DNA of 64,000 nt from Haematococcus lacustris (lineage: Eukaryota > Chlorophyta > Chlorophyceae > Chlamydomonadales > Haematococcaceae). Position numbers and translations under genes: made by a program. The stretch is taken from NCBI GenBank assembly GCA_030144725.1, contig JASKMD010000016.1:3885847-3949846 (forward strand). Reading direction: 5' to 3'. The notes below the pieces were generated by a model, which was not told the DNA's origin, did not search any database, and worked only from the letters and a program-made list of their open reading frames with translations. Of this stretch, positions 10,739-20,315 are shown in pieces (the first letter of the stretch is position 1; the number at the start of each line of letters is the position of its first letter).

Positions 10739-13264
10739 AGCAACCAAATCATACAGGACATCCCAGTCGCTGCCATCAAGAGGCCCTTGGGCAAGACGCG
10801 AGCCAATGGTATGTTCCCCTTAGCAGGGAGGCGGCAGGGGGTGGGGCGGCAGGGGGGTGGGGCGGCAGGGGGGTGGGGCGGCAGGCGGGTGGGGCGGCAG
10901 GGGGGTGGGGCGGCAGGGGGGTGGGGCAGCAGGGAGGTGGGGGGGTGGGGCCAACAGTATGTTCCCCATTGGCATGATGTTTCTAGGGAGGGGAGGGGAG
11001 GGGAGGGGGTGTACGGAACATGCAGGGGAGGGGAGGTGAAGGCGGCTGCAGGAGGAAAGGTGCTGTGCAGGCTCTACATGTGCATTTGCATGTAGGGGTA
11101 GGGTGAAGGAGGAAGGGTGCTGCAGGGAATAGGGGGTTGAGTAAGGTAAGGTAAGGTGGGGTAGAGAAGGGCTGTTTGCAGAGCAGTTGCTGCTCAGCTA
11201 TGGGACGGCAATGGAAGAGCACTGCTGCTGCTGCTGTTGCTGCTGCTGATGCTGCTGATGCTGTTGTAGCTGCTGCTGCTGCTGATGCTGCTGATGCAGA
11301 CCCAGCCAAGGTCGAGGCGTTGATGCAGTCCATTCAGGACATTGGACTACAGGAACCGGTGGGGTGCATGAGCGTGCCTGGCTGCATGGCTGCATGGGGT
11401 GCACGTGTGCCTTGCTGGGAGCCTGGCAGCAGCAGCAGCAGCAGCAGCAGCTGACAGTGGAGGCTGATGGCCACCGCAAGCCACCCTTGCTCTTGCTCCT
11501 GCTACGGCTATGGCTATGGCTATGGCTATGGCTGGTGGTTAAGGTGGTTAGGGTTTTGGGGGTAGAGCAAGGGTTTCAGTACACGGTTAAGTGTTTTGGT
11601 TGTGATGAGTAGGTGAGACTAGGTGAGACTGAATGAGGTTTAGAGTAGGTGCACAAGGCAGGCGCTGCTGTTGTTGCGGCCATGGACGAATGGTTATGGC
11701 GTTTCCATGCTGCATGTGGTAGGCAGCTGCATGTGGTAGGCAGCGGGTTTGTAGCCAGTTTTGTAGGTAACGCAAAGGGATTTAGGTTTGTAGGTAGTTT
11801 TGTAGGTTTAGAGTAGGCTTTGTAGGTAGAGCAAAGGGATGTGCCATTTGGTGATGATAGACACAAGCCTGCTCTGTTTCCCGCCTGCCCATTTGAGCTT
11901 TGTGCAGCTCAGCAGTGCAGCGTGGATGGCCGGTTCAAGACATGCATCAACCTACCCCTACCCCTACGCCTAACCCGTTTAGTACATGAATTAGCCATTG
12001 CGCCAAGCATGCCGCCTTCTCATGCCGGATGTCTTGGTGTCATGGGTTTTGGTGCCACACCTAGCTTTAGAGCTGCACACCATGTACCCGTCATGTCTTG
12101 GTGTTGACACTCACCTACAAGCTGCACGCCACGCGGCAGCCAGCCCATGTGGCCCGGGCTGTGACCCAGGAGCCCCCCCCTCTGTGTTTACCTCCTCAGC
12201 TTGCGTTGCGCCAGGCGGCCAGACCATGGCCAGGCCGGGTCGGGTCACCTACCCAGGCTCTCCCCCTTGCGGTCAGAACACCCACTCCTTGTCGCCTGGC
12301 CCGGCTGTGTTGCCTCAGCCAGCCTCAGCCAGCCTCAGCTTGCGGTGGGACCTGGCCCACTCCCACATCAACAGACACGGTGGGAATCATGCCGCGCCCC
12401 AGGCGGTAGCTCCTCCCTTAATGCACGCCGATGAATACCGGAGTAGTCTTCTTCTTCATCAGAAAGCAGACAGCTGGAAACACCTGCAGGTTGGTTGGCA
12501 CACCTTGGCAAACAAGCTGTGACCAGCTATGGTGATGCATGTGACGTATGCGATGCAAGCATGGCTGGCTTGCTTTACCTTTGTCAGTCAGCTGTAATGG
12601 GCTGCCCATGAGGCCCCTGTCACCTGCTGGGCTGCATTGCCTGTGGCTGTGCAGATAGACATTTTGGAGGTGGATGGCCAATACTACGGATTTTCAGGTG
12701 CTGCATCGTCTTCCCCCTCCCCTCCCTCCCTCATGCCCCTTGCTGCTCTGCGCCCTTCAGATGTGCCCATGACCGGCCTGGCACATGGCATGGGGGTTAG
12801 GGTTTAGGGTTAGGGTTAGGGGGGCAAATGTGGACTTCACATCAACATTCCCTTGGCTTTGTGCGTCGTGGTGATCGCCCCGTGCAGGCTGCCACAGGTT
12901 TGAAGCTCATCAAAGGTGGGAGGCTGGGAGGAGGCTGGGAGGGGCGAGGGGAGGAGGCTGGGAGGGAGAGGATCACCGCCATCCAGAGCACCCTCAATTG
13001 GCATCTTGGCCACCCTCATCATCATCAACTGTATCGCCGGCGCCCACCCCCGCCTTAGCTATCCTACCCTCCCCCACACAGCCGGCATCCTGCCCCCCCC
13101 CCCCCAACCATCACCTTCACACCCCACCCCCATGGCCCCCTGCCCCCTTCCCCACCCCGCCCTCACGAACATGCTGCCCAACATGATGCAGGTTGGGCCG
13201 GGAGACCATCCGCTGCCGGGTGCGGAAAGCCACGAGGGAGGTGCTGAAGATGCACCTCATGTGA
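9899..13264 (+). CDS. SRX: Sulfiredoxin, probably organelle-targeted (six exons)
   Basis: Sulfiredoxin uses ATP to reduce over-oxidised (sulfinic) 2-Cys peroxiredoxins. Proposed exons: 9899-10031, 10617-10808, 11300-11358, 12655-12697, 12888-12915 and 13192-13264 (TGA). All borders are GT-AG and all phases fit, giving 528 nt (175 residues). Exon 2 has IPVAAIKRPLGKTRAN, exon 3 DPAKVEALMQSIQDIGLQEP, exon 4 IDILEVDGQYYGFS, exon 5 supplies the active-site GCHR followed by FEAHQ, and exon 6 encodes ETIRCRVRKAT to the end; together these match plant sulfiredoxins throughout. Exon 1 (MLLSNRAEAVTARNSS, rich in Arg/Ser/Ala) looks like a transit peptide, but is the least certain exon. Introns hold a G-rich minisatellite, a LINE 3' fragment and telomere-like repeats. 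A TGTAA motif at about 13460 may be the poly(A) signal. Confidence 0.88.
10840..10945. repeat. 17-bp G-rich minisatellite in sulfiredoxin intron 2
   Basis: About six copies of GGTGGGGCGGCAGGGGG. It could form G-quadruplexes in the transcript. Confidence 0.9.
12380..12459 (+). mobile_element. Truncated LINE 3' end in sulfiredoxin intron 3
   Basis: Bases 12392-12451 match 3541-3600 with a single difference and end in CTTCTTCTTC, so this is a severely 5'-truncated copy of the LINE at the left edge. It lies in the 1.3-kb intron between sulfiredoxin exons 3 and 4, in the sense direction. Confidence 0.8.
12793..12824. repeat. Interstitial telomere-like TTAGGG repeats
   Basis: Four imperfect TTAGGG/TTTAGGG units inside sulfiredoxin intron 4. 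Confidence 0.75.
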
Positions 13265-13384
13265 CCGGGCGGCCCATGGGGGCGATGTTGGCCTTGTTAG
13301 GCAGGCGAAATGCTTTTCATATGTATCTTTACTTCATTCTTTTTTGACCGAGTTGGGTTTTGGGGAGGGGCCGGGAGGGTGCGT

Positions 13385-13440
13385 GATGCGATGGTGGCTT
13401 ACACCGGTAAAGCCGTCAGCCATGAAGCTGCTTGGCCGCC
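13385..13440 (-). mobile_element. LINE-2 3' tail copy, minus strand
   Basis: Read on the minus strand it gives GGCCAAGCAGC, GGCTGACGGC and CGGTGTAAGCCAC in the same order as the 3' end of the copies at 14330-14760 and 62796-63054. It is another short, 5'-truncated copy. Confidence 0.65.
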
Positions 13441-13555
13441 ATCCCCCTCTAGGGGTGCAGTGTAACGACTAATAGGAACTCATGAGATGACAACGTGCAA
13501 CGCCTGTAGACTTGTATGCACGTTACATTCGGGACTCTTTACACCACACAGCTGT

Positions 13556-14115
13556 AGAGCTAAGTGCACAAAGGGGCCAAGGGTTGTGTGCCGTTTGCGG
13601 TGAACGCGCGTAATCACTCACGGGGTGCACGAGCTGGGTGACCGATGTGGCCAGATGGAAGGGAGGGGAGGGGATCGCCTATGTAACGGAAGCTAAGACT
13701 AGGAAGCCTATGAGGGTGAGCCTATGAGGGACTGAGATAGGACCCGGGGTGGGATAGGTCACCCCCGCCAATGGCGGACCCCCTTTTTTTCCTGATAAAA
13801 TCTTACTGGTCTTTACGAGTTTCACAACGGTTCCTGCGCAGGGCGGTGCAGCTCATTAAAGCGAAGCTAGCGGGATGCTCGGGCTGATGTGCACGAGAGA
13901 GAGCCAAGTGCACAAACCTACGGGGCCAAGGGTTGTGTGCCGCTTGCGGTGAATGCGCCTAATCACCATGGCGACGCTAGTGGGGAGGCAGGCATGCTTC
14001 ACTCATGGGGTGCACCAGAGGGGTGGCCGATGTGGCCGGATGGAGGGGAGGGGGATTGGCTATGGAACAGAAGCTCAGACCAGCAAGCCAAGGGTTGAGA
14101 CAGGACCTGGGGTGG
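13556..14115. repeat. Diverged direct duplication (about 200 bp each)
   Basis: 13556-13752 and 13901-14115 share GGGGCCAAGGGTTGTGTGCC, TTGCGGTGAA, ACTCAYGGGGTGCAC, CGATGTGGCC and GGGGTGG in order. The right copy has about 40 extra bases. No protein is recognisable in either; they may be remnants of one old mobile element. Confidence 0.7.
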
Positions 14116-14329
14116 TTTAATGGGATGCGGATGTGCATTGGTTCTTACATCTTTGATATCTGCTGGTTCACTACTCGAGTCCCGAGGAAAGCCCAGAATA
14201 CAACCTAAGTAGCTGACTCAACGTATCCTCACTCTATCCAAACACGTGGTTCAGCCCTACTGATCCCCTACATTCTCCCCCACTACAAGAATGTTTGGCC
14301 TCCTGGCACTGGAATGCATGGTTCAAGCA

Positions 14330-14760
14330 TGGGGACGGCATTGGCATCAATCCCACACCCGCTGAACAGACAGCTCTCTACAGAAGTCCGCACGAGCTTG
14401 ACTAGGTTCAGGTTAGGCAACAGCGGTTTAGGGGTGGAGAAGGCTCGGTTTGAGGGGGTCACTTTCATTGATCGCACGTGCACAAGATGCACAGAGGGGG
14501 GTAGTGGATGACGCCATATACTATCTCTTTGAGTGCACTGCCACGAGATCCACCAGGGAGCAGCCGGAGTTTGCCATGACTTCACAGAACAATAATGAGA
14601 ACTTGCATGACTTCATTTTGAGCCCATGTGCACCTTTGTCTGTACACCTTGCTTTGAAGTGCGTTGCAGAAACTCCCAAACCCGTAGGGGGAGGGCAGCC
14701 AAGCAGCCTAGCGGCTGACAGGTTAAGCGGGGTAAGCCATCATCACTTGGGGAAGAGGGG
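14330..14760 (+). mobile_element. LINE-2 fragment: C-terminal ORF2 region plus 3' tail (frameshifted)
   Basis: One frame reads RTSLTRFRLGNSGLGVEKAR then RTCTRC; a second, after a frameshift near 14500, reads VVDDAIYYLFECTATRSTRE. This is the usual end of non-LTR ORF2 proteins (the CxxC knuckle followed by an FEC segment). The 3' end GCGGCTGACAGGTTAAGCGG to TAAGCCATCATCA matches the copy at 62796-63054 (most bases identical from 14497 on). It is decayed and not expressed as an intact protein. Confidence 0.75.
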
Positions 14761-14959
14761 TCCGCCAAACATTATCTGAACATGTAAGCGCGGAATGATT
14801 GCTTTGAGAATTCCCTTGTCTATGTGCCATTGAATTGTTGCAGAGGGGTGTCCAGCATGGAGGCTGGGGCTGTCTGCATGACGAAGGGCCGTCTCGATGC
14901 CTGCGGGTGGTGGTGTCTAAAGCAGGTGACTGGAGTAAGGTCAGGGGTAGGGAGGGTTC

Positions 14960-15035
14960 TTGGAGGTGGTGGACGGTTTGAGTGACGTCACGCCTCAGCT
15001 CACACCACAGGTTGGGGGTTCAATCCTTGGCAATG
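14960..15035 (+). repeat. Second tRNA-derived SINE-like copy
   Basis: GGTTTGAG, CTCAGCT and a B box GGTTCAATCC (15017-15026) occur in the order seen at 9035-9110. The A box is degenerate. Confidence 0.3.
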
Positions 15036-16067
15036 ACATTGAACTGAGGGTCCAAGCCAAAGCGCCGGCAGTCTGGGCGGTCCAAGATGGTGTGCAAACC
15101 TGCCTTCACCTGGGAGCAACCACCACACAACCACCAGGCAATTGACTGCAAGGCTTGAGTATCCATTACCAGGTCCACAAGGACTGGCGTAGCCAGGCAT
15201 GCATTGCATTGCAGAATGTGAACAGTTATTTTCATCTCATAATGTCCAACCCATGTTCCTGATGTGAGATTTTATATGTTGATCAAACTGCTGTACTAGG
15301 CCAGAGCTGACCAATACATGCCTGGCAGTGGCCCTGTGGCACATACAAGGAGTCAACCGCGGTCAGCCCTACAATGTGTAGTGGTGACCACAAGAGTACG
15401 GGAGCCAGATTTTGTTAGGCTGGCCTCCTGACCAGCTATAACAGTGCATTGCCATGTACTCATCATGTGTCTATGTTTAGTGGGTAGTCCCTTGGAACTC
15501 ATGGACCTATCAGCCTGTGGGTCAGGCAGCTGCCACAGGTTGTGTGCTAGGAAAGTGATGGGAGAGTGTAAGGAAGCTAGGGCGGTTATTCACCAGTTGG
15601 CAGGGCACAATAGCAGGGTAAGCTCCTGCATGACTCTGTGTGTGTCTGGGCTGCATGAAAAGCTAGAAAAGCTTCCGCCATCATCAGCAGTGTTCTGCCA
15701 CCCCACAGGCAATAATGGCCTGCCCCTACCGTATGCTGTGTGCCATCACCTATGGCAGGGCGGTTCTGCCGCTGCCGGTGCTTCTGCCAAGTGCCCTGCT
15801 GCCACCATCGGCAGAGCCAGCTCAATGAGGGCCCTTGGGCCACAAGCAAAGCAGGGCAACCTCAATGCCAAGAGATTCAATCCATGCGGGTCACAAGGTA
15901 CTGTCAGATACTGCAATGAGCTTGGAAGCTGATGCTGGTAGCGATGCTAAGAGGCAGGGTTGGCCCTGCAAGCGGCTGAGGGAGCAGCAGGCATAGTCCA
16001 CCCAGCCTGCTTGCTTGGCTCCATGCGGCCTGCCTGCCTGGCTTCGCCCTGAGCTGCCTTGCGAGCT
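15036..16067. other. Intergenic or 3' flank of the thioredoxin-like gene
   Basis: A plus-strand frame at 15444-15932 and its antisense frames match nothing I recognise. The region may include the 3' UTR and last exon of the minus-strand thioredoxin-like gene. Confidence 0.4.
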
Positions 16068-16134
16068 GCTGCCCAGTCACAGCCTGGCCGAGCTATGCAG
16101 AGCCTGCAGCAGGCTAGCAGCAGCCAAGACTTGC

Positions 16135-17395
16135 CTGGGCCATCTTCTTGTTGGAGGAAGATAGTCCGATCAGCAGTTCCCCCGAAGGGCTGAACACCGC
16201 CATGTGGGGCAGGCCCCGCACCTCATGCTGCTTCACCCACCTGGGAGCACACCAGCAGGGTCTGCTTTGCGTACAGCATCAAACTGCTGCAGTGCTGGAG
16301 GTGCAGGAGGCCTGCCAGCATTGCCAGCCCCAGTCTCCTTCCTGCGTTCCGCTGTCGATGGTCTCAATGGCTGGTGATGCGTGCCAAGGTTAGCTATGGG
16401 TGCCATGGGTGCTGCTGCTGCACCTGCTGCCCGCCATAATTCTGATAGTATTGCTGCTGCTGCACCTGCTGCTGGTCATGATTGTGATAGTGCTGCTGCT
16501 GCTACTGCTGTTCAGAGTTACACCACCACCAAGGGTCACTAGCATGATGTAAGTGCTGCCACTCCCTAGATGGCATACAAAGGTGGCTGCAGTTTTAGAA
16601 GTGCTGTGCGGCAGCAATCCTGACGCTTTCACACTGAATACAGCCTAGACAACCTCGCCTACTGTCTACATGCCTGCTTGCATGCCTACTGCCATGCTTA
16701 CTGTCTAGTTGCCTGCCACATCCAGGACACTGGCTGAGGCACTTACCCAAAGAGGCTCTCCTCCTCGATGTTTGCTTTATAAAACAGAACATTGCTGTTC
16801 AAGCGAGGGTCCTGCAAATGTGCATCACACATGCTCCGTCAGGGTTGCTTGCCAAGGAGAGTTGGAAACCAACAACGTGTTTGTAGTAGCTGAGTGAGAT
16901 TACCCACAGGCTAACATATTGTTCCTTGTTGAATAAGTTTTGTCGGTTACTGAAGCTGCAAACATTGCTCATGTGGCATGCAAGGGCGACAGGCTACAGC
17001 AACAACTGCTCGCACAGGAAGCTTGCACCTTGGTGAGCTTGCACAGCGCAGGGTAGCTGCCTTTGCAACTGCTGCACCAGCCTGCCAGGAATTCCACAGC
17101 AACCACTTTGTTGCTGTGCTTGCCAGTTTCTATAGCTTGTGCCAGCTCAACGGAGTCTGTACAGAAGCAAAAGGTGGACGTTGCTGGTTGCGCTCTGACT
17201 TGAAACGGATGAGCTGCGGCTCTTACCTGCCACCTTCGTGAAGCCGTCGCAATTTCGTTCAAACCATGGCACGTGGGTGACCGGCTGCGCCTCCAGCTCA
17301 GCTACCCTACTTATCAACTGGTTCGCTCGTGTTCTTGAGGTAGCTGCGCGGCAAATGCGACTGCTGCCCGGCCGTGGCACGCGATAACTCAACAT
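16135..17395 (-). CDS. Chloroplast-type thioredoxin-like protein (ACHT / TRX-like2 type)
   Basis: Exons read on the minus strand: 17395-17227, 17156-17029, 16811-16747 and 16240-16135, all in phase (468 nt, 156 residues so far). Exon 1 is a transit-peptide-like MLSYRVPRPGSSRICRAA. Exon 2 has VVAVEFLAGWCSSCKGSYPA with the redox WCSSC motif and the following LCKLTK. Exon 3 gives NSNVLFYKANIEEESLFG, and exon 4 VRGLPHMAVFSPSGELL with the cis-Pro loop. The order and spacing fit a whole thioredoxin fold; the non-classical CSSC suits the atypical plastid thioredoxins. The end is open: either a stop nine codons on without splicing, or a GC-AG intron (CAG|GCAAGT) to an exon at 16068 continuing QLARQLRAK. 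It converges on the sulfiredoxin gene. Confidence 0.85.
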
Positions 17396-17609
17396 TGACC
17401 AGGATTATTTCACTGCGTCGGGAGCGCTGGGTAGTAAAGCTGGTCGGTAGCTGCCGTGCTCGTCTCTGGGGATTCGGAGTCAGGTGTGGGAAATAGCAAG
17501 CGCAAGCTGCTACGATAAGGACGTGTTCCTGCGATTATTGACTGGGCTGCTCTTTACACAGCCTGAATCGTCGTGACAGAAGTAGGTTTTTTCTCATGCA
17601 CCATTTGGT

Positions 17610-18375
17610 GTGGTTTCTAAGGTTCCCAAATAGACATCTCTATGTCCATGTAGTAAATAGTATAGACTAGAGATAGTAAATAGTGTAGACTAGTCGACTA
17701 TTTCGTCACCAAATCAGCTCGTTTCAGTCGCAACGGGGCGTACATTAGCTCGCCAGACACGTCGTGCTAGTCTTAAGAGCAGTCAGTATCAGTTGCAATT
17801 CTGTTGATCTGCCGGCCAAAGGATTGCCCACTTCCTTATCGACGAACTCCGATGGCTGCCCACCGGGCGGCACGCAGTCAAAGACAAAGCTTCGTGATAG
17901 CATCTACAGCGCTTCTCATTTCAGGTCTATGCGTTTTAAGGACTAAGCGTTTGCAAAGCCGTTTGCGGCGATTGTGACCAGTCCTATAGCTGCGTGAATA
18001 TGTCTACCACACATGAACACAAGTGCAAGCCAAAGCGACAGCGTGCGGACACGACACCAGATGGACCAGCAGCAGCAGCAGCCGCAGAGCTGCCTTTCCA
18101 GCGAATCGCGAAGTGCTAGAATGGTACGGCGACTCAACACTCGACTTTGACTCTATATACTCGACTTTGACTCTATATACATGTGAATGTTAAGTGCAAC
18201 AATGATGACAACGAGTCTTCCCGTTGAAACTGCTAATAGCTCTGCAGTCGCCTAGGACAAGGTTTTTTTTGCATGGAGCGACTAGACTATCTCTATTCTA
18301 GTCAAAAATAGTACTATTTCGACTAGTACTATATCTAGTCTATTTATAGTCTATTTTACGAACCTTAGTGGTTTC
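17610..18375. mobile_element. Non-autonomous hAT-type element with 8-bp TSD
   Basis: The element proper is 17618-18367 (750 bp). It is flanked by GTGGTTTC at 17610-17617 and 18368-18375, a perfect 8-bp duplication as expected for hAT. Ends are inverted: TAAGGTTC..AAATAGAC on the left and its complement on the right, followed by subterminal copies of TAGACTAG / TAGTACTA. No transposase is encoded. It sits about 220 bp upstream of the thioredoxin-like start codon, so it may affect that promoter. Confidence 0.85.
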
Positions 18376-18479
18376 ATAGCAGGAGCGGCAGGTTGCTGCA
18401 ATGCCGGCCAGCAGGTCCTAGGCAGAGCTTACATTGTTAGCAACCGTTAGTAGTAGCACTATTAGCACTAGATAGTAAC

Positions 18480-18738
18480 ACTGTCAGTAACAGACGACAT
18501 GGAGGACAGACGACAACAGACGACAGGAGGAAGAGGAAGAGGAGGAAGAGGAGGAGGAAGCGGCGGATGAGCTAGGCAGTGAGCTGGTACAGCTGCACGC
18601 CATCCCCCCAAGAGGGCGCCAGCCAGTGATTCCCAGCAGCATGTCAATGGTGTCAACTAGGAGCTGGCAGCAACAGCAGTCGCTGTGGTACGTGACCTAC
18701 ACAGCCGCTTCCTACCACCTGAGCATGCCAAAGGGCTA
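18480..18738 (+). other. Orphan coding-like fragment
   Basis: A stretch without ATG reads an acidic run (EEEEE..) then ELVQLHAIPPRGRQPVIPSS and WYVTYTAASYHLSMPKG before a stop. I do not recognise it; it may be an exon remnant or chance. Confidence 0.25.
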
Positions 18739-18781
18739 GCTGTTGTGTATGCCCACTACTGGGACAAGCAGCCTAGCGATG

Positions 18782-19175
18782 AAGACTACTGGCGCAGGGC
18801 TGCAAGGCAGAGAGGGGAGCTGTGTGGCATATGTGCCTCCCTTATGTGATGTGTGTATCCTGATCAATGTAGGCTGCTGCTACGCATATGCTGCCAGTGG
18901 CTGTGCTGTGCTGATCCCTTGCAGCGGTGTGTTCTGGCAGCAGGTGGGGCCAGCAGGCTACTTTGCTTACTGTGAGCTGGCGCGGTCAGTGTCTGTGATG
19001 GCACGTTGGTCTGCCTGGATAACACCGCAGGTCAGGTCAGGTCAGGTCAGGTCAGGTCTGGGCTGTGCACAAGGACAGCCGGTCGGAACCCCCAGCCGAC
19101 GCTATGCCCAGGTCGCGGCGAGCAGGTGCGCGCATGCAGGAGGGAGCGCATGGCGGGAAGCGGCGTTCGGGAGCG
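18782..19175 (-). pseudogene. Decayed copy of the OPR gene 5' region
   Basis: 18782-18832 matches 22222-22275 (CTGGCGCAGGGCTGCAAGGC, GAGAGGGGAG, TGTGTGGCATATG), and 18905-19150 matches 22361-22560 in patches, including GGCAGCAGGTGGGG and the splice donor CACA|GTAAGC. It is a partial, diverged duplicate of exon 1, intron 1 and the exon 2 border of the OPR gene. A (GGTCA)n run lies at 19028-19060. Confidence 0.55.
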
Positions 19176-20315
19176 GGATGAGGCAGGCGCTAAGGAGAAG
19201 GTTCACGGGGGCCACATTCATGGATCACTGCCTCATCGCCGCGCAGCTTGTTGTTATACGTGAATCAGACGGCCACTGACCTCCTTTCCATGTACCAACT
19301 GGCCTGTACTACTGCACCGCTCTGCAACCCCACAGAAAGGGGATCCAGCCTTACCCCCAGTGCGCAGCTCCTCCAGGCTGCTGGTCGCATGGCTCTGGTG
19401 CACTGTGGCAACAGTAGCGGCACAAGAAGACAGTAAACTGTTCAGTAAACTGTTCAGTAAACTGTGCAGCGGCAGTCAGCCTCAGTGGATCACTTGTGCC
19501 TTGTGTTGCTTGTGTGCTCGCACTGCTGCTGCACCGCAACTGCGCATCACCACTTCCAGGACTGTAGCAAACGACCAACGCACCGCACCCAACCACACCA
19601 CAACCACACACAAGATGTAACATCCCCTTCCACCCCTTCGCATCGTCCTTGCACGTTGGAGAGTGCAATGCCATAGTGATGATGGCGGCGAGCTAAATGT
19701 ATGCCCTGCATGACCTCAAGCTTTTCAGCTTTAAGACGTGGGTGCATAACCCCCTTCTGCCACACCTGCCCCAGCTGCCACTGCACCTTGCCCTATGGAC
19801 TGCCTGCGCTGTCGGCTGCACCCCCCTGGATGGGCCCCCAGCTGGCCCAGCCCAGTGGCTGCTAAGAGCAGGCTAGCCAGCAGGCCGCTGCCTCCCTCCC
19901 CGCCCTCTCAGGCCCACAACACAGAGGGAGGTGCACCCCGCTATGTGATTGGCCCCAACTACCCCACCAGGTCATGACCCAGTCACCCAGGGCACCAGCG
20001 ATCCTACTTTGCCCTACCTTGCCCTGGCCTTACCCAGTGACTGGCTACAGTATTGGCAAAGCCAAGAAGCCAAGAAGGCCCACCTCACTTAGTGGCCCTC
20101 TGGCCACGCTGACTCACTGCGCGGATGCTGGGCATGTGGCCACAATGGCCCCAAGTCCCTGAGACCAGGGCCGCAACACATCACGCACTCCAGCCACCCA
20201 GCCCAGCCCAGCCCACACCAGGCCAGGCCAGGCCAGGCCAGGCCAGCACTGCACCTCAGCCACCCAGCCGCAGCTGCCCCTACCCCCTCCACCCACTGCG
20301 CCATCCTCCCTTGAC
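19176..20315. other. No supported gene
   Basis: Short plus-strand frames (for example one ending GGAPRYVIGPNYPTRS at 19975) look faintly coding but have no recognised family. A direct repeat of AGTAAACTGTTC is at 19434-19462 and a GGCCA tandem run at 20220-20245. Confidence 0.4.

Noticed and set aside
16969..17262. 97-residue single-exon minus-strand protein with WCSSC
   Set aside because: Its start lies in intron 1; the in-phase multi-exon thioredoxin-like model explains it better.
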